From Cryobacterium zongtaii (GTDB lineage: Bacteria; Actinomycetota; Actinomycetes; Actinomycetales; Microbacteriaceae): DNA of 57,859 bases. The stretch lies in the NCBI RefSeq assembly GCF_002909375.1, contig NZ_PPXD01000002.1, positions 1 to 57,859 of the forward strand, in the 5' to 3' direction. The notes under the pieces are model-generated. The model had not been told where the DNA came from. It made no database searches and saw only the letters and a list, made by a program, of their open reading frames with translations. This document shows, piece by piece, positions 32,632 through 42,454 of this stretch. The stretch's first letter is position 1. Each line of letters starts with the position of its first letter. The position numbers and the translations under genes are program-made.

Positions 32632-33369
32632 ATGGATTCCCTGACGATTACCGGCCCGCACGGTGCGATCCCGATTCGTGTCTATCGCGCCGCCGCCGGG
32701 TCGGAACCGAGCCCGGCACTGGTCTGGGCGCACGGGGGTGGCTTCGCGTGGGGCGACCTGGAGATGCCCGAGGCGCATTGGGTGTCCCAACAGCTCGCGG
32801 CGCGCGGCATCACCGTGATCAGCGTCGGATATCGGCTGGCACCGGTGTCGGCGGCCCTGACCGACAGCGAACCGGCCCGCGACGGGGTGCTCTTCCCGGT
32901 GGCGTCCGTGGAGGTCGCCACCGCCTTCTGCTGGGCCGCCGATCAGGCGACCGCGTACGGCATCGACGCCGACCGGCTGTCGTTGGGCGGGGCGAGTGCG
33001 GGAGGCGCCCTCGCCGCGGGGGTGGCGCTGCGGCTGCGGGACGCCGGCGGCGCACAGCCGGCGTCGCTGCTGCTGGCCTACCCGCTCGTGCACAGCGTCC
33101 TACCGGAACCCAGCACCGAACTCGCGCAGAAGATCGCGGTGCTGCCCGCTGACACACGGTTCGAGCCCGACGATGTGCGGGCGATGAACCTCAACTACGT
33201 GGGCGACCCCGCCGGGCTCGACAACCCCTACGCGTTCCCCGGCGTCGATGTCACGGTCTGCCAAGAGCCGGGAACCCGGCACGGCCACCTGAACGAGCCG
33301 GAGAACCCGGGCGCCCAAGCCAGCCTCCGGCGCATGGCCGCCTGGCTCGACGGCTCCAACAGGGGGTGA
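32632..33369 (+). CDS. HSL-type alpha/beta hydrolase with apparent internal deletion
   Basis: ATG at 32632, 245 residues. The oxyanion-hole HGGGFAWG and the nucleophile S122 in GGASAGG are of the hormone-sensitive-lipase type; a catalytic His is at 217 or 219 in RHGHLNEP. The segment between YAFPG and VDVTVCQEPG (joined near 33241) is unusually short. Relatives have about 35-40 residues here, a strand and the catalytic Asp of a motif like EYDDLR. With it absent, the triad is incomplete. The frame is intact, so this may be an in-frame deletion giving an inactive or altered enzyme. Confidence 0.75.
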   Translation: MDSLTITGPHGAIPIRVYRAAAGSEPSPALVWAHGGGFAWGDLEMPEAHWVSQQLAARGITVISVGYRLAPVSAALTDSEPARDGVLFPVASVEVATAFCWAADQATAYGIDADRLSLGGASAGGALAAGVALRLRDAGGAQPASLLLAYPLVHSVLPEPSTELAQKIAVLPADTRFEPDDVRAMNLNYVGDPAGLDNPYAFPGVDVTVCQEPGTRHGHLNEPENPGAQASLRRMAAWLDGSNRG

Positions 33370-33370
33370 G

Positions 33371-34468
33371 TCAGCTGAGCGCCTTGGCGGGGATGACGAC
33401 TTCCTTGAGGATCAGCAGAATGCCGGCCGCGACGGGGATGGCGACGAGCGCCCCGGGCAGGCCGGCGAGCGTGCCGCCGGCGAGGGCGGCGATGAGCACG
33501 ATGGAGCCGGGAACATTGACCGCCTTGCTCATGACCCTCGGGGTGAGAATGTACGCCTCGATCTGCATATAGATGAGCATGGCGATCAGCACTACAAGCG
33601 CCGCGGTCGGCGAGACGAACAGCGTGAGGATCGTCATGAACGCCGTCGTCAACACCGTGCCGATCAGGGGGATCAGGGTGATGAAAAACGCGGAGACCGA
33701 GATGACCAGCGCGAACGGGTTGCCGACCAGGGTCAACAGGATGAGGCTGAAGGTGGCGTTGAGGAACGCCAGCACCACCATGCCGCTGAGGTACCGGCCG
33801 ATGTTCTGCATGATTCGCTCGGCCAGCCCCACCACCCGTTCGCGGTGCGACGCGGAGACCAGGGTGTAAATCGCCGCTTTGGAGGAGTCCAGCGTGGCTG
33901 TGAAGTAGATGGTCAGGATGAAGATGAACGTTGCCGTCGAGATCGCACTGATCACGGCGACGCCGACTTGCAGGAGACCGCCGCCGATCCCCGTCCAGGT
34001 GGCCGGGTTCGTGAGGAAGTCGACCACGCCGGAGTAGATATTCGTCAGCAGTCCGCCGCTGCCCGACGACGCCTGCTGGAACCAGTCTTCGGCGCGCAAA
34101 TCGGCCAGCATCGCCGGCAGCCCGTTCACGAAGGCGACGGCCTGGCCGATGACGAGCGGCAGGACCAGCGAGAGCAGGCCGACGATGACCAGCACAAAAA
34201 GCAGGTTCACGGTGAGGATCGCACCGCCGCGCTTCATGCCGCGACGTTCGAACCACCGCACCAACGGATCCAGGCCGAGGGTGATGAACGCGGCAGCAAA
34301 CACCGAGAAGACCACGGTCCCGATGCCGGCGACGGCGGCGGCGATCACCAGCGCCGCCAGCACGCCGAGAGTGGCGACAAAGGCCCATCGAAATGGATGG
34401 TCGGCGAAGGCGTTCGCACCGGTTCCGAGGCGTTCGCGGAGCCGGTTCTTCCGTTGCAGTGTGGTCAC
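33371..34468 (-). CDS. AI-2E family transporter (TqsA-type permease)
   Basis: ATG at 34468, 365 residues, seven to eight hydrophobic helices. Family landmarks are LDPLVRWFERRGMKRGGAI near the N-terminal helices, a central soluble stretch, and the C-terminal helical part with LIPLIGTVLTT and EAYILTPRVMSKAVNVPG. The family exports or equilibrates small molecules; autoinducer 2 export is only one proposed role. It is convergent with the hydrolase gene, one base apart, with no terminator between. Confidence 0.88.
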   Translation of the reverse strand: MTTLQRKNRLRERLGTGANAFADHPFRWAFVATLGVLAALVIAAAVAGIGTVVFSVFAAAFITLGLDPLVRWFERRGMKRGGAILTVNLLFVLVIVGLLSLVLPLVIGQAVAFVNGLPAMLADLRAEDWFQQASSGSGGLLTNIYSGVVDFLTNPATWTGIGGGLLQVGVAVISAISTATFIFILTIYFTATLDSSKAAIYTLVSASHRERVVGLAERIMQNIGRYLSGMVVLAFLNATFSLILLTLVGNPFALVISVSAFFITLIPLIGTVLTTAFMTILTLFVSPTAALVVLIAMLIYMQIEAYILTPRVMSKAVNVPGSIVLIAALAGGTLAGLPGALVAIPVAAGILLILKEVVIPAKALS

Positions 34469-34507
34469 GGCGTCAACCTACTCCCGTGCCCGGGCACCGG
34501 TCGGCGT

Positions 34508-34981
34508 TCAGCCGCCGGCGAGATCGAGACGCATGAAGGTGCTGTGCGGGTCGAGAACGTAGTCCGCGAACGGGACGCACTCGGTGAAGCCGTGCCGGTC
34601 GTAGAGCCGCCTGGCCGGCGCGAAAAAGTCCTGGCTGCCGGTCTCGAGGTAGAGCCGCTCGTATCGGCGGTGCCGGGCCGCGTTCACGATCTCGCCGAGG
34701 AGGGCCGCGGCGATGCCCCGTCCGCGCGCGGCCGGCGCGGTGCGCATCGACTTGATCTCACCCTCGGTGGGGGTCAGCTGTTTCAGGGCCCCGCAGCCGA
34801 GCAGGACGCCGTCCTCCCGGGCCGTCCAGAACGAGACCTCCGGCGCCGACAGTGCCGAGTGGTCCATGGCGTGCACGCTCTCGGCCGGTGAGGTGGCGAG
34901 CATGTCGGCCAGGTGCTCGTCCAGCAACAGCAGCACGTCCGTCCGGGTCGGGGTCTCACGCGCGATCTGAATCATGGCCAA
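34508..34981 (-). CDS. GNAT family N-acetyltransferase
   Basis: Two ATG starts are possible (34981, or 34975 giving MIQIAR, which looks more typical); 157 or 155 residues. The acetyl-CoA site is in KSMRTAPAARGRGIAAALLGEIV, and LYLETGSQDFFAPARRLYDRHGF is the usual beta5-alpha4 part. The substrate is unknown. It is transcribed in the same direction as the GGDEF-EAL gene, whose stop (34986) lies 5 bases upstream of the longer start, so they probably form one transcript. Confidence 0.85.
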   Translation of the reverse strand: MAMIQIARETPTRTDVLLLLDEHLADMLATSPAESVHAMDHSALSAPEVSFWTAREDGVLLGCGALKQLTPTEGEIKSMRTAPAARGRGIAAALLGEIVNAARHRRYERLYLETGSQDFFAPARRLYDRHGFTECVPFADYVLDPHSTFMRLDLAGG

Positions 34982-34985
34982 TAAC

Positions 34986-37301
34986 CTACCGGCCCCCGCG
35001 AGGGGTGAACGGCGTGGCCGTGAGGCCGGTCACAACGGCCACCTCGCGGCTGGCAAGCCAGGCATCCAGTTCGGCTACCGGCACGGGCGGGGAAATGAAG
35101 AAGCCCTGCGCGACGTCGCACCCGTGGCCGGCGAGGTCTGCGTAGGCGACGCTGCTCTCGACACCTTCGGCCACCATCCGCAGGCCGAGGCTGTGCGCCA
35201 GATCGATGGTCGAGGCCACGAGCGCGGCCGCGCGCGGATCGTCGGCCATCGGCATCACGAAGGACTTGTCCAGCTTCAGCTCGTCGATGGGCAGATCACG
35301 GAGATACGCCAGGGAGCTGTAGCCGGTGCCGAAATCGTCCACGGCGATCCGCACCCCGAGGTCACGCAGCCGGGTGAGGATGGTGTGTGCCCGTTCCCGG
35401 TCTCCCATCAGGAAGTCTTCGGTGATCTCGAGCACCAGAACTGAGGGAACCAGCCCGCGCGCGGCGACCATGTCAGCGATCCGATCGGGCAGTTCAACGT
35501 CGACGAGTGAGCTTGCCGAGAGATTGACCGCCACAGACAGCGTGCGCCCTTGCTCCTGCCAGCGAGCGGTCTGATCCAGGGCCTTCTCGAACACGATCTG
35601 CGTCATAGCCGGCATCAGCCCGGCCTCCTCGACGAGTGCGAGGAAGGCATCCGGGTAGAGCAGCCCGCGCACCGGGTGATCCCAGCGCACGAGGGCCTCA
35701 ACGCCCCGGACGGTGCCGACAGCAAGATCGACCTTGGGCTGGTAGTGGAGCAGCAGCTGGTCTTCGAGCAGCGCCGTGCGCAGCTCCGCCAGGGTGCGTA
35801 ACCGCTCGTCGCCCTGGCCGTCGTCGTCGCGGTAGACGTGGTGCCCGCCCCGCGTGGACTTCGCCCGGTACATGGCCATGTCGGCCTTGCGCAGCAGCAG
35901 GGTGAGGTCCTGGCCCTGCTCGGGGTGGAGGGCAATTCCGATGCTGGCGTGGGCCTGCAGGGTGATGCCGGCCAGGGTGAACGGTTCGGCCAGTGCCGTG
36001 CGCAGCTTCACGGCGACGCTCTCGGCCGCGGCGACATCGCATCCGTCGAGGTGGATGGCGAATTCGTCCCCACCCAGTCGGGCCAGCAGATCGGCCTCGC
36101 GCAGCTGCGCCGACAGTCGCCCGGCCACCACCCTGAGCAGACCGTCGCCAACGTCGTGTCCGAGGCTGTCGTTGACCTCCTTGAATTTGTCGAGATCAAG
36201 CAGCAGGAGCGCACTGCGGCGTTGCCGATCGGCGGCCAGCCGAGCGGGCACCTCGGCGTACAGTGCGCGCCGGTTGGGCAGGCCGGTGAGCTCGTCCGTC
36301 ATGGCTTGGCGGTGCATGTCCGCGAGCCGGATCCGCTGCCTGAACACCAGGGGAACCGCGGCCAGCACCAGGGTCAGGCTGGCGAGCGCCACCGCGAGCG
36401 GCGGGACCTCCACCTCGCTTGCCAGGATCAGGACACCCAGCCCGGTGGCCGTGGCCAACGCCGGCACGGCCTGTGCGGGAATCGACAACGCCGGGACGGG
36501 TCGCGTCCTGTCGGCGCGGGCGGATACGTCGATCCAGCACGCGATAAAGGCGAGGCCGATGGCCCAGCCCATGTCGAGTGGGGTGCCCACGACGTACAGG
36601 TCGGTGAGTTCCAGCAGGGCGTAGGTGACGTCGGTGGCGGCAAACGTCATCAGGCCCAACACGAGCAGGATCCATCGGGGACCCGCGTTCCGCCCCTGGG
36701 AGGCCCCGACCCCGACGAAGACGGCCACGAGCAGCAGATCGGCCAGGGGATACGACACCGCGACCGCAGTGGCCAGCGAGGCCGGTCTGTCTGCGACGGG
36801 GCCCAGGATGGGATTCAGCAGCACGGCCAGCACGGCTGCCGCGGCGACGCTGCCCAGGGCGCCGTCCAGCGCAACGGACCAGGCCATGTCCCGCGCTTTC
36901 CGGCGCACCAACACCACCAGCGCAGCCATCATCAGGGGGCAGAAGGCCAGGAACCCGATGTCGGCGAGCGACGGGTACGGCAGCGTCACGCCGAAGCCTG
37001 CCGAGAGCACAAAATAGATGTTCCCGACCGCCCAGGAGGTCACCGCTGCCGCAGCGAGCACCAGCTCCAGCTGGCCGAACCGGGTGCGGTGGAGGGCCCG
37101 CACGCAGACGAAGATGGGAACCACCATTGCGAGCAGCCCCAGCCACCCGTCGACGAGCGGGCTGAACTCGGTGTCACGTCGGAGCAGGATGGCGACGAAG
37201 AACGTCGCCAGCAGGAGCGCCATGATCCAGATCGGCCACGAGGCGAACCGCCCACCTGACCGTGTCTGTTCACCCTGCGCCGCAGATGTAGTCGCCGCCA
37301 T
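34986..37301 (-). CDS. Membrane-bound GGDEF-EAL c-di-GMP enzyme
   Basis: Chosen start ATG at 37301, 771 residues; the open frame upstream is non-coding in character. Eight to ten hydrophobic helices fill about residues 22-345 as a sensory membrane domain. The GGDEF domain has its signature at 410-414 and DLDKFKEVNDSLGHDVGDGLL. The EAL domain has EAL at 535-537 in GVEALVRWDHP, then VNLSASSL, EITEDFLM, DDFGTGYSSLAYL, LKLDKSF and QGFFISPP. All active residues of both domains are intact, so it may both make and degrade c-di-GMP under membrane control. Confidence 0.92.
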   Translation of the reverse strand: MAATTSAAQGEQTRSGGRFASWPIWIMALLLATFFVAILLRRDTEFSPLVDGWLGLLAMVVPIFVCVRALHRTRFGQLELVLAAAAVTSWAVGNIYFVLSAGFGVTLPYPSLADIGFLAFCPLMMAALVVLVRRKARDMAWSVALDGALGSVAAAAVLAVLLNPILGPVADRPASLATAVAVSYPLADLLLVAVFVGVGASQGRNAGPRWILLVLGLMTFAATDVTYALLELTDLYVVGTPLDMGWAIGLAFIACWIDVSARADRTRPVPALSIPAQAVPALATATGLGVLILASEVEVPPLAVALASLTLVLAAVPLVFRQRIRLADMHRQAMTDELTGLPNRRALYAEVPARLAADRQRRSALLLLDLDKFKEVNDSLGHDVGDGLLRVVAGRLSAQLREADLLARLGGDEFAIHLDGCDVAAAESVAVKLRTALAEPFTLAGITLQAHASIGIALHPEQGQDLTLLLRKADMAMYRAKSTRGGHHVYRDDDGQGDERLRTLAELRTALLEDQLLLHYQPKVDLAVGTVRGVEALVRWDHPVRGLLYPDAFLALVEEAGLMPAMTQIVFEKALDQTARWQEQGRTLSVAVNLSASSLVDVELPDRIADMVAARGLVPSVLVLEITEDFLMGDRERAHTILTRLRDLGVRIAVDDFGTGYSSLAYLRDLPIDELKLDKSFVMPMADDPRAAALVASTIDLAHSLGLRMVAEGVESSVAYADLAGHGCDVAQGFFISPPVPVAELDAWLASREVAVVTGLTATPFTPRGGR

Positions 37302-37404
37302 CGCCGCCCCCAGACTTCGTCTACTCACGTTAGCCGTCACATGGTGCTTCCCGGCACACTCTCGCCAAACCCGACGACGACGGGGCACCGGGGCGTGCCG
37401 GGCG

Positions 37405-38847
37405 CTATTGGTCGGCGTGCTCCTCGAGGAACCTGTACACCTCGGTGTCGTCGACGCCGGGGAAGGTGCCGCTGGGCAGCGGCGAGAGCACGTGCGCGTG
37501 CAGCCGGGCGCTCGGCCAGGCCTGGCCGTCCCAGCGGGCGGCGACCGCGCCCGACGGGCGTCGGCAACAGGACTCGTCGGGGCAGCGGGACACCGCCCGC
37601 TGCGTGGTCTCCCGGCCGCGGAACCACTTGGCCTGCGCGAACGGGGCGCCGACGCTGATCGAGAACTCGCCATCCGAGGTGCTGCCGGTCTGGGTGGCGC
37701 ACCAGAAGGTGCCCGCCGGGGTGTCGGTGTACTGGTAGAACTCGGTGGTGCGGTTGGTGTGCGTGAACGCGCTGCGGGCGCTCCACTGCTTGCAGACCAG
37801 CTGGCCCTCGATCGACCCGGTCACGTCCGCGGGCAACGGCAGGCCGTCGTTCTCGTAGCCCTTCTGCAGCGCGCCGTCGCCGGTGACCCGCAGGAAGTGC
37901 ACGGTCATGTCCAGGTGGGTGGTGGCCAGGTTGGTCAGCCGCAGCGCCGCGGCCTCGTGGGTGACTCCGAACGCGTCGCGCAGGTCTTCCACCGAGAGCA
38001 CCCGCTCCCGCTTGGCATTCTGCAGGAACGTGCGAGTGGCCTCCAACGGCATCAGGCAGCAGGCGGCGAAGTAGTTGATCTCCAACCGCTGCCAGAGAAA
38101 TTCGGCGTAGCTGGCCGGGCGCTCGTGACCGAGCAGCCGGTGCCCCATCGCCTGCAGCGCCATCGACCGCAGCCCGTGCCCGCCCGGGATCGACGCCGGC
38201 GGCAGGTAGATGCGGTGGTTGGCCAGGTCGGTCACCGACCGGGTGGAGTGCGGCAGGTCGTTCACGTAAATCAGGGTGAAGCCCAGCTGCTCGGCCATCA
38301 CGCTGACCTCGCGGTGGGTGAGCGCGCCGGAGACGTGCCCGGAGGCGCGCACCCGCTCCTCGGCGAGTTTTTCGATGTCGGGCATGTAGTTGCCGCGTTC
38401 ACGCATCCGTTCGCGCAGTTCGGTGTTGGCCCGGCGGGCCTCCTCCGGGGTGGCGATGGCCTCACTGGCCCGACGGGCGAGTTCGCGGTGCAGGCCCACG
38501 AGAGACTCGATCGCCGGCAGCGGCATGCCCTTGGTCACCTTCACCTGGGGCAGGCCGAGCGCACCGTAGAGCGGGTTCTTCTGCGCCCGGGCCAGCTCGA
38601 TCTCCAGGGCCGCCCGGGTGTTGGGCGCCTCACCGCTGAGCAGATCGGCCAGCGGCACCCCGAGGGCCTGCGCTAACTGCTGCAGGACGGACAGCTTGGG
38701 CTCGCGCCGGCCGTTCTCGATCAGGGAGAGCTGACTGGCCGCCAGACCTACCTGCTCACCGAGCTGGTCCAGGGTGAGGGCGCGCTCGCTCCGAAAGTGA
38801 CGGATGCGATGACCCAGGGTGACGAGGTCGGAGGCCGGCGTTGGCAT
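37405..38847 (-). CDS. RamB-like HTH regulator of acetate/gluconeogenic metabolism
   Basis: ATG at 38847, 480 residues. N-terminal Xre-type HTH at about 10-65 (LTLDQLGEQVGLAASQLSLIENGRREPKLSVL), then an ImmA/IrrE-like middle domain and the C-terminal RamB/ScfR-type domain with EFYQYTDTPAGTFWC. The metalloprotease-like motif reads MGHRLLGHE with no HExxH glutamate, so it is not expected to be a protease. A Cys cluster, SRCPDESCCRR, lies near the end. It is divergent from pckG, so control of PEP carboxykinase and of itself is probable. Confidence 0.82.
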   Translation of the reverse strand: MPTPASDLVTLGHRIRHFRSERALTLDQLGEQVGLAASQLSLIENGRREPKLSVLQQLAQALGVPLADLLSGEAPNTRAALEIELARAQKNPLYGALGLPQVKVTKGMPLPAIESLVGLHRELARRASEAIATPEEARRANTELRERMRERGNYMPDIEKLAEERVRASGHVSGALTHREVSVMAEQLGFTLIYVNDLPHSTRSVTDLANHRIYLPPASIPGGHGLRSMALQAMGHRLLGHERPASYAEFLWQRLEINYFAACCLMPLEATRTFLQNAKRERVLSVEDLRDAFGVTHEAAALRLTNLATTHLDMTVHFLRVTGDGALQKGYENDGLPLPADVTGSIEGQLVCKQWSARSAFTHTNRTTEFYQYTDTPAGTFWCATQTGSTSDGEFSISVGAPFAQAKWFRGRETTQRAVSRCPDESCCRRPSGAVAARWDGQAWPSARLHAHVLSPLPSGTFPGVDDTEVYRFLEEHADQ

Positions 38848-38995
38848 TCCTTAAGCATACGTAAAGAACCGTGATTCTTAACGACTGTTTTCCGGTTCCT
38901 GACCCCGATTCGGTCGCATTCTTAATGCACAGGACGAAATTAGCGCTCCTGCCCCACTCTTCCCGCCCCGTCCGCATCCTGAGGAAGGCCAGACC
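38848..38995. promoter_or_regulatory. Divergent promoter region between the RamB-like gene and pckG
   Basis: The word ATTCTTAA occurs twice (38874-38881 and 38918-38925), and a close variant ATTCCTTAA at 38846-38854. The 38918 copy sits in an inverted repeat, GCATT-CTT-AATGC (38916-38928). Spacing between ATTC starts is 28 and 44 bases. Candidate binding sites for the RamB-like regulator; this assignment is inference. The pckG ribosome binding site is AGGAAGG at about 38982-38988. Confidence 0.45.
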
Positions 38996-40882
38996 ATGAC
39001 CGTCACCCACCCCGTACGCAGCGACATCCGCGCCCACACCGCACACGCGACCCAGACCTCGGCCGCCACCGTCTCCGGTGTACCCACGGGCACCACCGAC
39101 CCCGCCCTGCGGGCCTGGGTCGACGAGATTGCCCGCCTCACCCGGCCCGACGCGATCGTCTGGTGCACCGGCACCGCGCAGGAGGCCGACGGTCTGTCCA
39201 AACAGCTCGTCGACGAGGGCAAGCTCATCCGGCTCAACCCGGAGTGGCGGCCGAACAGCTTCCTCGCCCGCACCAGCCCGACCGACGTGGCCCGGGTGGA
39301 GGACCGCACCTTCATCTGCTCCACCGACCCCGATGACGCCGGCCCCACCAACAACTGGGCGGAACCGAAGGCGATGCGCGCCGAACTGAACGGCGTCTTC
39401 GCGGGCAGCATGCGCGGCCGCACGATGTACGTCGTGCCGTTCTCGATGGGACCGCTCGGCGGCCCCATCTCGCAACTCGGTGTGGAGATCACCGACTCGC
39501 CCTACGTGGTGCTGCACATGGGCATCATGACGCGGATGGGCGCCGCCGTGCTGCGCCTGATCGAGGCGGGCACCCCGTGGGTGCACACCGTGCACAGCGT
39601 AGGCTTCCCGCTCGTCGACGGTGCCGGCGTCCGCCGGGCCGACGTCACCTGGCCCAGCAACGACACCAAGTACATCGTGCAGTTCCCCGAGGACCGCGAG
39701 GTCTGGTCGTTCGGCTCCGGCTACGGCGGCAACGCCCTGCTGTCGAAGAAGTCGTTCGCGCTGCGGATCGCGTCGGTGATGGCCCGTGACGAGGGCTGGC
39801 TGGCCGAGCACATGCTGCTGATCAAGGTCACCTCACCCGAGGGCGGCACCTACCATGTGGCCGCCGCGTTCCCCTCGGCCTGCGGCAAGACCAACCTGTC
39901 GATGCTCAAGCCCACCGTTCCGGGCTGGACCGTGGAGACCATCGGCGACGACATCGCGTGGCTGCGCCCCGGCGACGACGGCCGGCTCTGGGCGATCAAC
40001 CCCGAGGCCGGGTTCTTCGGCGTGGCCCCCGGCACCGGTGAGACCACCAACCCCACCGCCGTGCAGACGGTGTGGGGCAACACCATCTTCACCAACGTCG
40101 CCCTCCGTGACGACGGCGACGTGTGGTGGGAGGGCCTGACCGACACACCGCCCGCGCACCTCACCGACTGGGAGGGCAACTCCTGGACGCCCGCCAGCGG
40201 CCGGCCGGCCGCGCACCCCAACTCCCGATTCACCGTGCCGGCGGCGCAGTGCCCGTCGATCGCCGACAGCTGGGAATCCAGTGGGGGAGTGCCCATCGAC
40301 GCGATCCTGTTCGGCGGCCGCCGCGCCACCAACGTGCCGCTGGTCGCGGAGGCCCGCAGCTGGAAGCACGGCGTGTTCATGGGCGCCACCATCTCCTCGG
40401 AGAAGACCGCCGCCGCCGAAGGCACCGTGGGGGAGCTGCGCCGAGACCCCTTCGCAATGCTGCCGTTCTGCGGCTACAACATGGCCGACTACTGGGCGCA
40501 CTGGCTGCGGGTCGGCCGCGGACTGGGCGTCAAGGCGCCCGCGATCTTCCAGGTCAACTGGTTCCGCAAGGGCGAGGACGGCAGCTTCCTCTGGCCCGGC
40601 TTCGGCGAGAACTCCCGGGTGCTCGAGTGGATCATCCGCCGGGTCGAGGGCAGCGTCGACGCCGTCGATACCCCGATCGGGCGGATGCCGGAGCCCGGCG
40701 CCATCAACGTCGACGGCCTCGACGTGACACCGGATGCCCTCGAGCAGCTGTTCCGCATCGACCCGGCCTCCTGGCTGGCCGAGTGCGACCTCACCGAGGA
40801 GTTCTTCGGCCGATTCGGCGGTCGGGTGCCGGCCGCGCTGCAGTCCGAGCTCGCCAGTCTGCGCTACCACCTCGCCACGTAG
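38996..40882 (+). CDS. pckG: Phosphoenolpyruvate carboxykinase (GTP)
   Basis: ATG at 38996, 628 residues, the normal length for the GTP-dependent enzyme of actinobacteria. It converts oxaloacetate and GTP to PEP in gluconeogenesis. Motifs: [27 protein letters not shown], the kinase-1a loop [12 protein letters not shown] at 292-303 (reactive C296, K298), TIGDDIAWL (metal site) and NWFRKGEDG. It is divergent from the RamB-like regulator. An 82-bp palindrome follows 7 bases after the stop. Confidence 0.96.
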   Translation: MTVTHPVRSDIRAHTAHATQTSAATVSGVPTGTTDPALRAWVDEIARLTRPDAIVWCTGTAQEADGLSKQLVDEGKLIRLNPEWRPNSFLARTSPTDVARVEDRTFICSTDPDDAGPTNNWAEPKAMRAELNGVFAGSMRGRTMYVVPFSMGPLGGPISQLGVEITDSPYVVLHMGIMTRMGAAVLRLIEAGTPWVHTVHSVGFPLVDGAGVRRADVTWPSNDTKYIVQFPEDREVWSFGSGYGGNALLSKKSFALRIASVMARDEGWLAEHMLLIKVTSPEGGTYHVAAAFPSACGKTNLSMLKPTVPGWTVETIGDDIAWLRPGDDGRLWAINPEAGFFGVAPGTGETTNPTAVQTVWGNTIFTNVALRDDGDVWWEGLTDTPPAHLTDWEGNSWTPASGRPAAHPNSRFTVPAAQCPSIADSWESSGGVPIDAILFGGRRATNVPLVAEARSWKHGVFMGATISSEKTAAAEGTVGELRRDPFAMLPFCGYNMADYWAHWLRVGRGLGVKAPAIFQVNWFRKGEDGSFLWPGFGENSRVLEWIIRRVEGSVDAVDTPIGRMPEPGAINVDGLDVTPDALEQLFRIDPASWLAECDLTEEFFGRFGGRVPAALQSELASLRYHLAT

Positions 40883-40888
40883 CGGCAT

Positions 40889-40970
40889 CCGCAAATAAGG
40901 AGATAGTGAGCTTTTTAGGACGGAATAGGCCGCGGGAGTCCTTCTAAAGTCACTATTTCCTTATTTGCGG
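40889..40970. repeat. 82-bp palindrome after pckG
   Basis: Arms CCGCAAATAAGGAGATAGTGA (40889-40909) and its complement ending TTATTTGCGG (40950-40970) pair with one mismatch; pairing continues inward less perfectly around CTTTTTAGGAC / GTCCTTCTAAAG. It is AT-rich compared with its surroundings. It begins 7 bases after the pckG stop. It may be a terminator or a mobile-type palindromic repeat. Confidence 0.75.
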
Positions 40971-41072
40971 CCGTGGCGCCCAGCTGGCGCAACACCGGGG
41001 CCGTGCTCTCATCGGCGGCCCGCGTGACGGAATAGGATTCAGTCATCCCGAGGTAAGCGATGAGGTGAATCC

Positions 41073-42323
41073 GTGTTTTCAGATGGCGATCTGCGGCCGC
41101 GGCGCGGCACAAATCTGCCCCGGATGGGCGACTTCAACTCCGCCGTCGTGCTCGACGCGATCCGCCGCTCGGTCAACGGCCTCAGTCGGGTGGAGCTCGG
41201 GCACTCCACCGGCCTGTCCGCACAGACCGTCTCAAACATCTGTCGTCGGCTGCTGGACCAGGACATGGTGCTAGAAGCCGGCAAGGCCAGCAGCGGTCCC
41301 GGCAAGCCGCGCACGATCCTGAAGCTGAACCCCGGCGGCGTGTATGCCGTAGGGGTGCATCTCGACCCCGCGGTCATGACCTTCGCCATCCTCGACCTCA
41401 CCGGAGCTGTCGTGCACCGCTCGCGCGAGGCCACGCCCGCGGCCAGCGACCCTGAACACGTCGTCCGTCACATCGCGGAGGAGATCGAGCGCCTGATCCG
41501 CGAGGCCGGAGTGGACCGGGCGAGGATCGCCGGGCTTGGCGTCGCGACGCCGGGGCCGATCGATCCCGAACGGGGAACTGTCGTCGATCCGCCGCACCTG
41601 CTCGGCTGGCACCTGGTGCCGCTTCGCGATGCCCTCGCCCAGGCGACCGGCTTCGAGGTGATCGTCGACAAGGACGTAACCGCCGCCGCCGTGGCCGAGA
41701 TGTGGGCGGGTGGGCCCAGCGGGGTCGGCAGCTTCGTGTTCTTCTACCTCGGCACCGGCATCGGGGCGGGTGTGGTGCTGCGGGACGAGGTCGTTCGCGG
41801 TAGCTCGCACAATTCCGGAGAAATCGGCCACATCGTTGTCGATCCGGACGGTCCGCCGTGCGGCTGTGGGCTTCGGGGCTGTGTCGCGGTCACCTGCACC
41901 CCGCAGAGCCTGGTGCGGGCCGCCGTGCGGCTCGGCGTGCTGACCGCCTCGAAGCCGAACGCGGATGCCCATGAGATCGATGGGCGGTTCTCGGCCCTGT
42001 GCGAGCTTGCCGAGGGCGGGTCGGATGCGGCGTTGGGCGTCCTGGAGCAGTCCGCCGGCCGGGTTGCCAAGGCGGTGTCCGTGCTCACGAACCTGCTCGA
42101 CGTCGACCGGGTGGTGTTCGGCGGTCCGTACTGGACGCGGCTGAGCGGGGTGTACCTGCGCCGGCTACCCGGCCTGTTGGACGAGCTGACGGTCGCCAGG
42201 AGCATCCACCGAATCGAGGTGGCCGGCACGGGCGTCGGCGAGGACGTCGGCGCGGTCGGCGCCGCGTGCCTGGTGCTAGACCACGCGCTCGCTCCGCGCG
42301 CAGCCCGATTGATCCTCGGTTAG
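41073..42323 (+). CDS. ROK family transcriptional regulator
   Basis: GTG at 41073, 416 residues. N-terminal winged helix at about 20-75 (GLSRVELGHSTGLSAQTVSNICRRLLDQDMV), then the ROK sugar-kinase-like fold with GVHLDPAVMTFAILDLTG, DKDVTAAAVAEMW, FYLGTGIGAGVV and GEIGHIVVDPDGPPCGCGLRGC, the zinc-binding CxCGxxGC motif. The glutamate that usually follows it is replaced by VAV. It is probably the repressor of the downstream sugar ABC importer and alpha-mannosidase, lifted by a sugar. Confidence 0.88.
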   Translation: MFSDGDLRPRRGTNLPRMGDFNSAVVLDAIRRSVNGLSRVELGHSTGLSAQTVSNICRRLLDQDMVLEAGKASSGPGKPRTILKLNPGGVYAVGVHLDPAVMTFAILDLTGAVVHRSREATPAASDPEHVVRHIAEEIERLIREAGVDRARIAGLGVATPGPIDPERGTVVDPPHLLGWHLVPLRDALAQATGFEVIVDKDVTAAAVAEMWAGGPSGVGSFVFFYLGTGIGAGVVLRDEVVRGSSHNSGEIGHIVVDPDGPPCGCGLRGCVAVTCTPQSLVRAAVRLGVLTASKPNADAHEIDGRFSALCELAEGGSDAALGVLEQSAGRVAKAVSVLTNLLDVDRVVFGGPYWTRLSGVYLRRLPGLLDELTVARSIHRIEVAGTGVGEDVGAVGAACLVLDHALAPRAARLILG

Positions 42324-42353
42324 TCACAGCTCGGTAAAAGTGCCGTCAGGCTC

Positions 42354-42383
42354 TTGTGCGAATTTATCCATTCGATTTAGTAT
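42354..42383 (+). promoter_or_regulatory. Candidate promoter and operator of the mannoside importer operon
   Basis: A -35-like TTGTGC (42354-42359), an 18-base spacer and a -10-like TAGTAT (42378-42383) lie in an AT-rich patch. In the spacer sits the inverted repeat CGAAT-N6-ATTCG (42359-42374), placed where a repressor such as the upstream ROK protein would block polymerase. Inference from position and symmetry. Confidence 0.45.
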
Positions 42384-42454
42384 TTCCGTATGCCACCTGC
42401 CGGTATCTGGGCCGGTCAGCGTTTGGGGGGCACGAGCTGGAGCAAAGGAGCACC

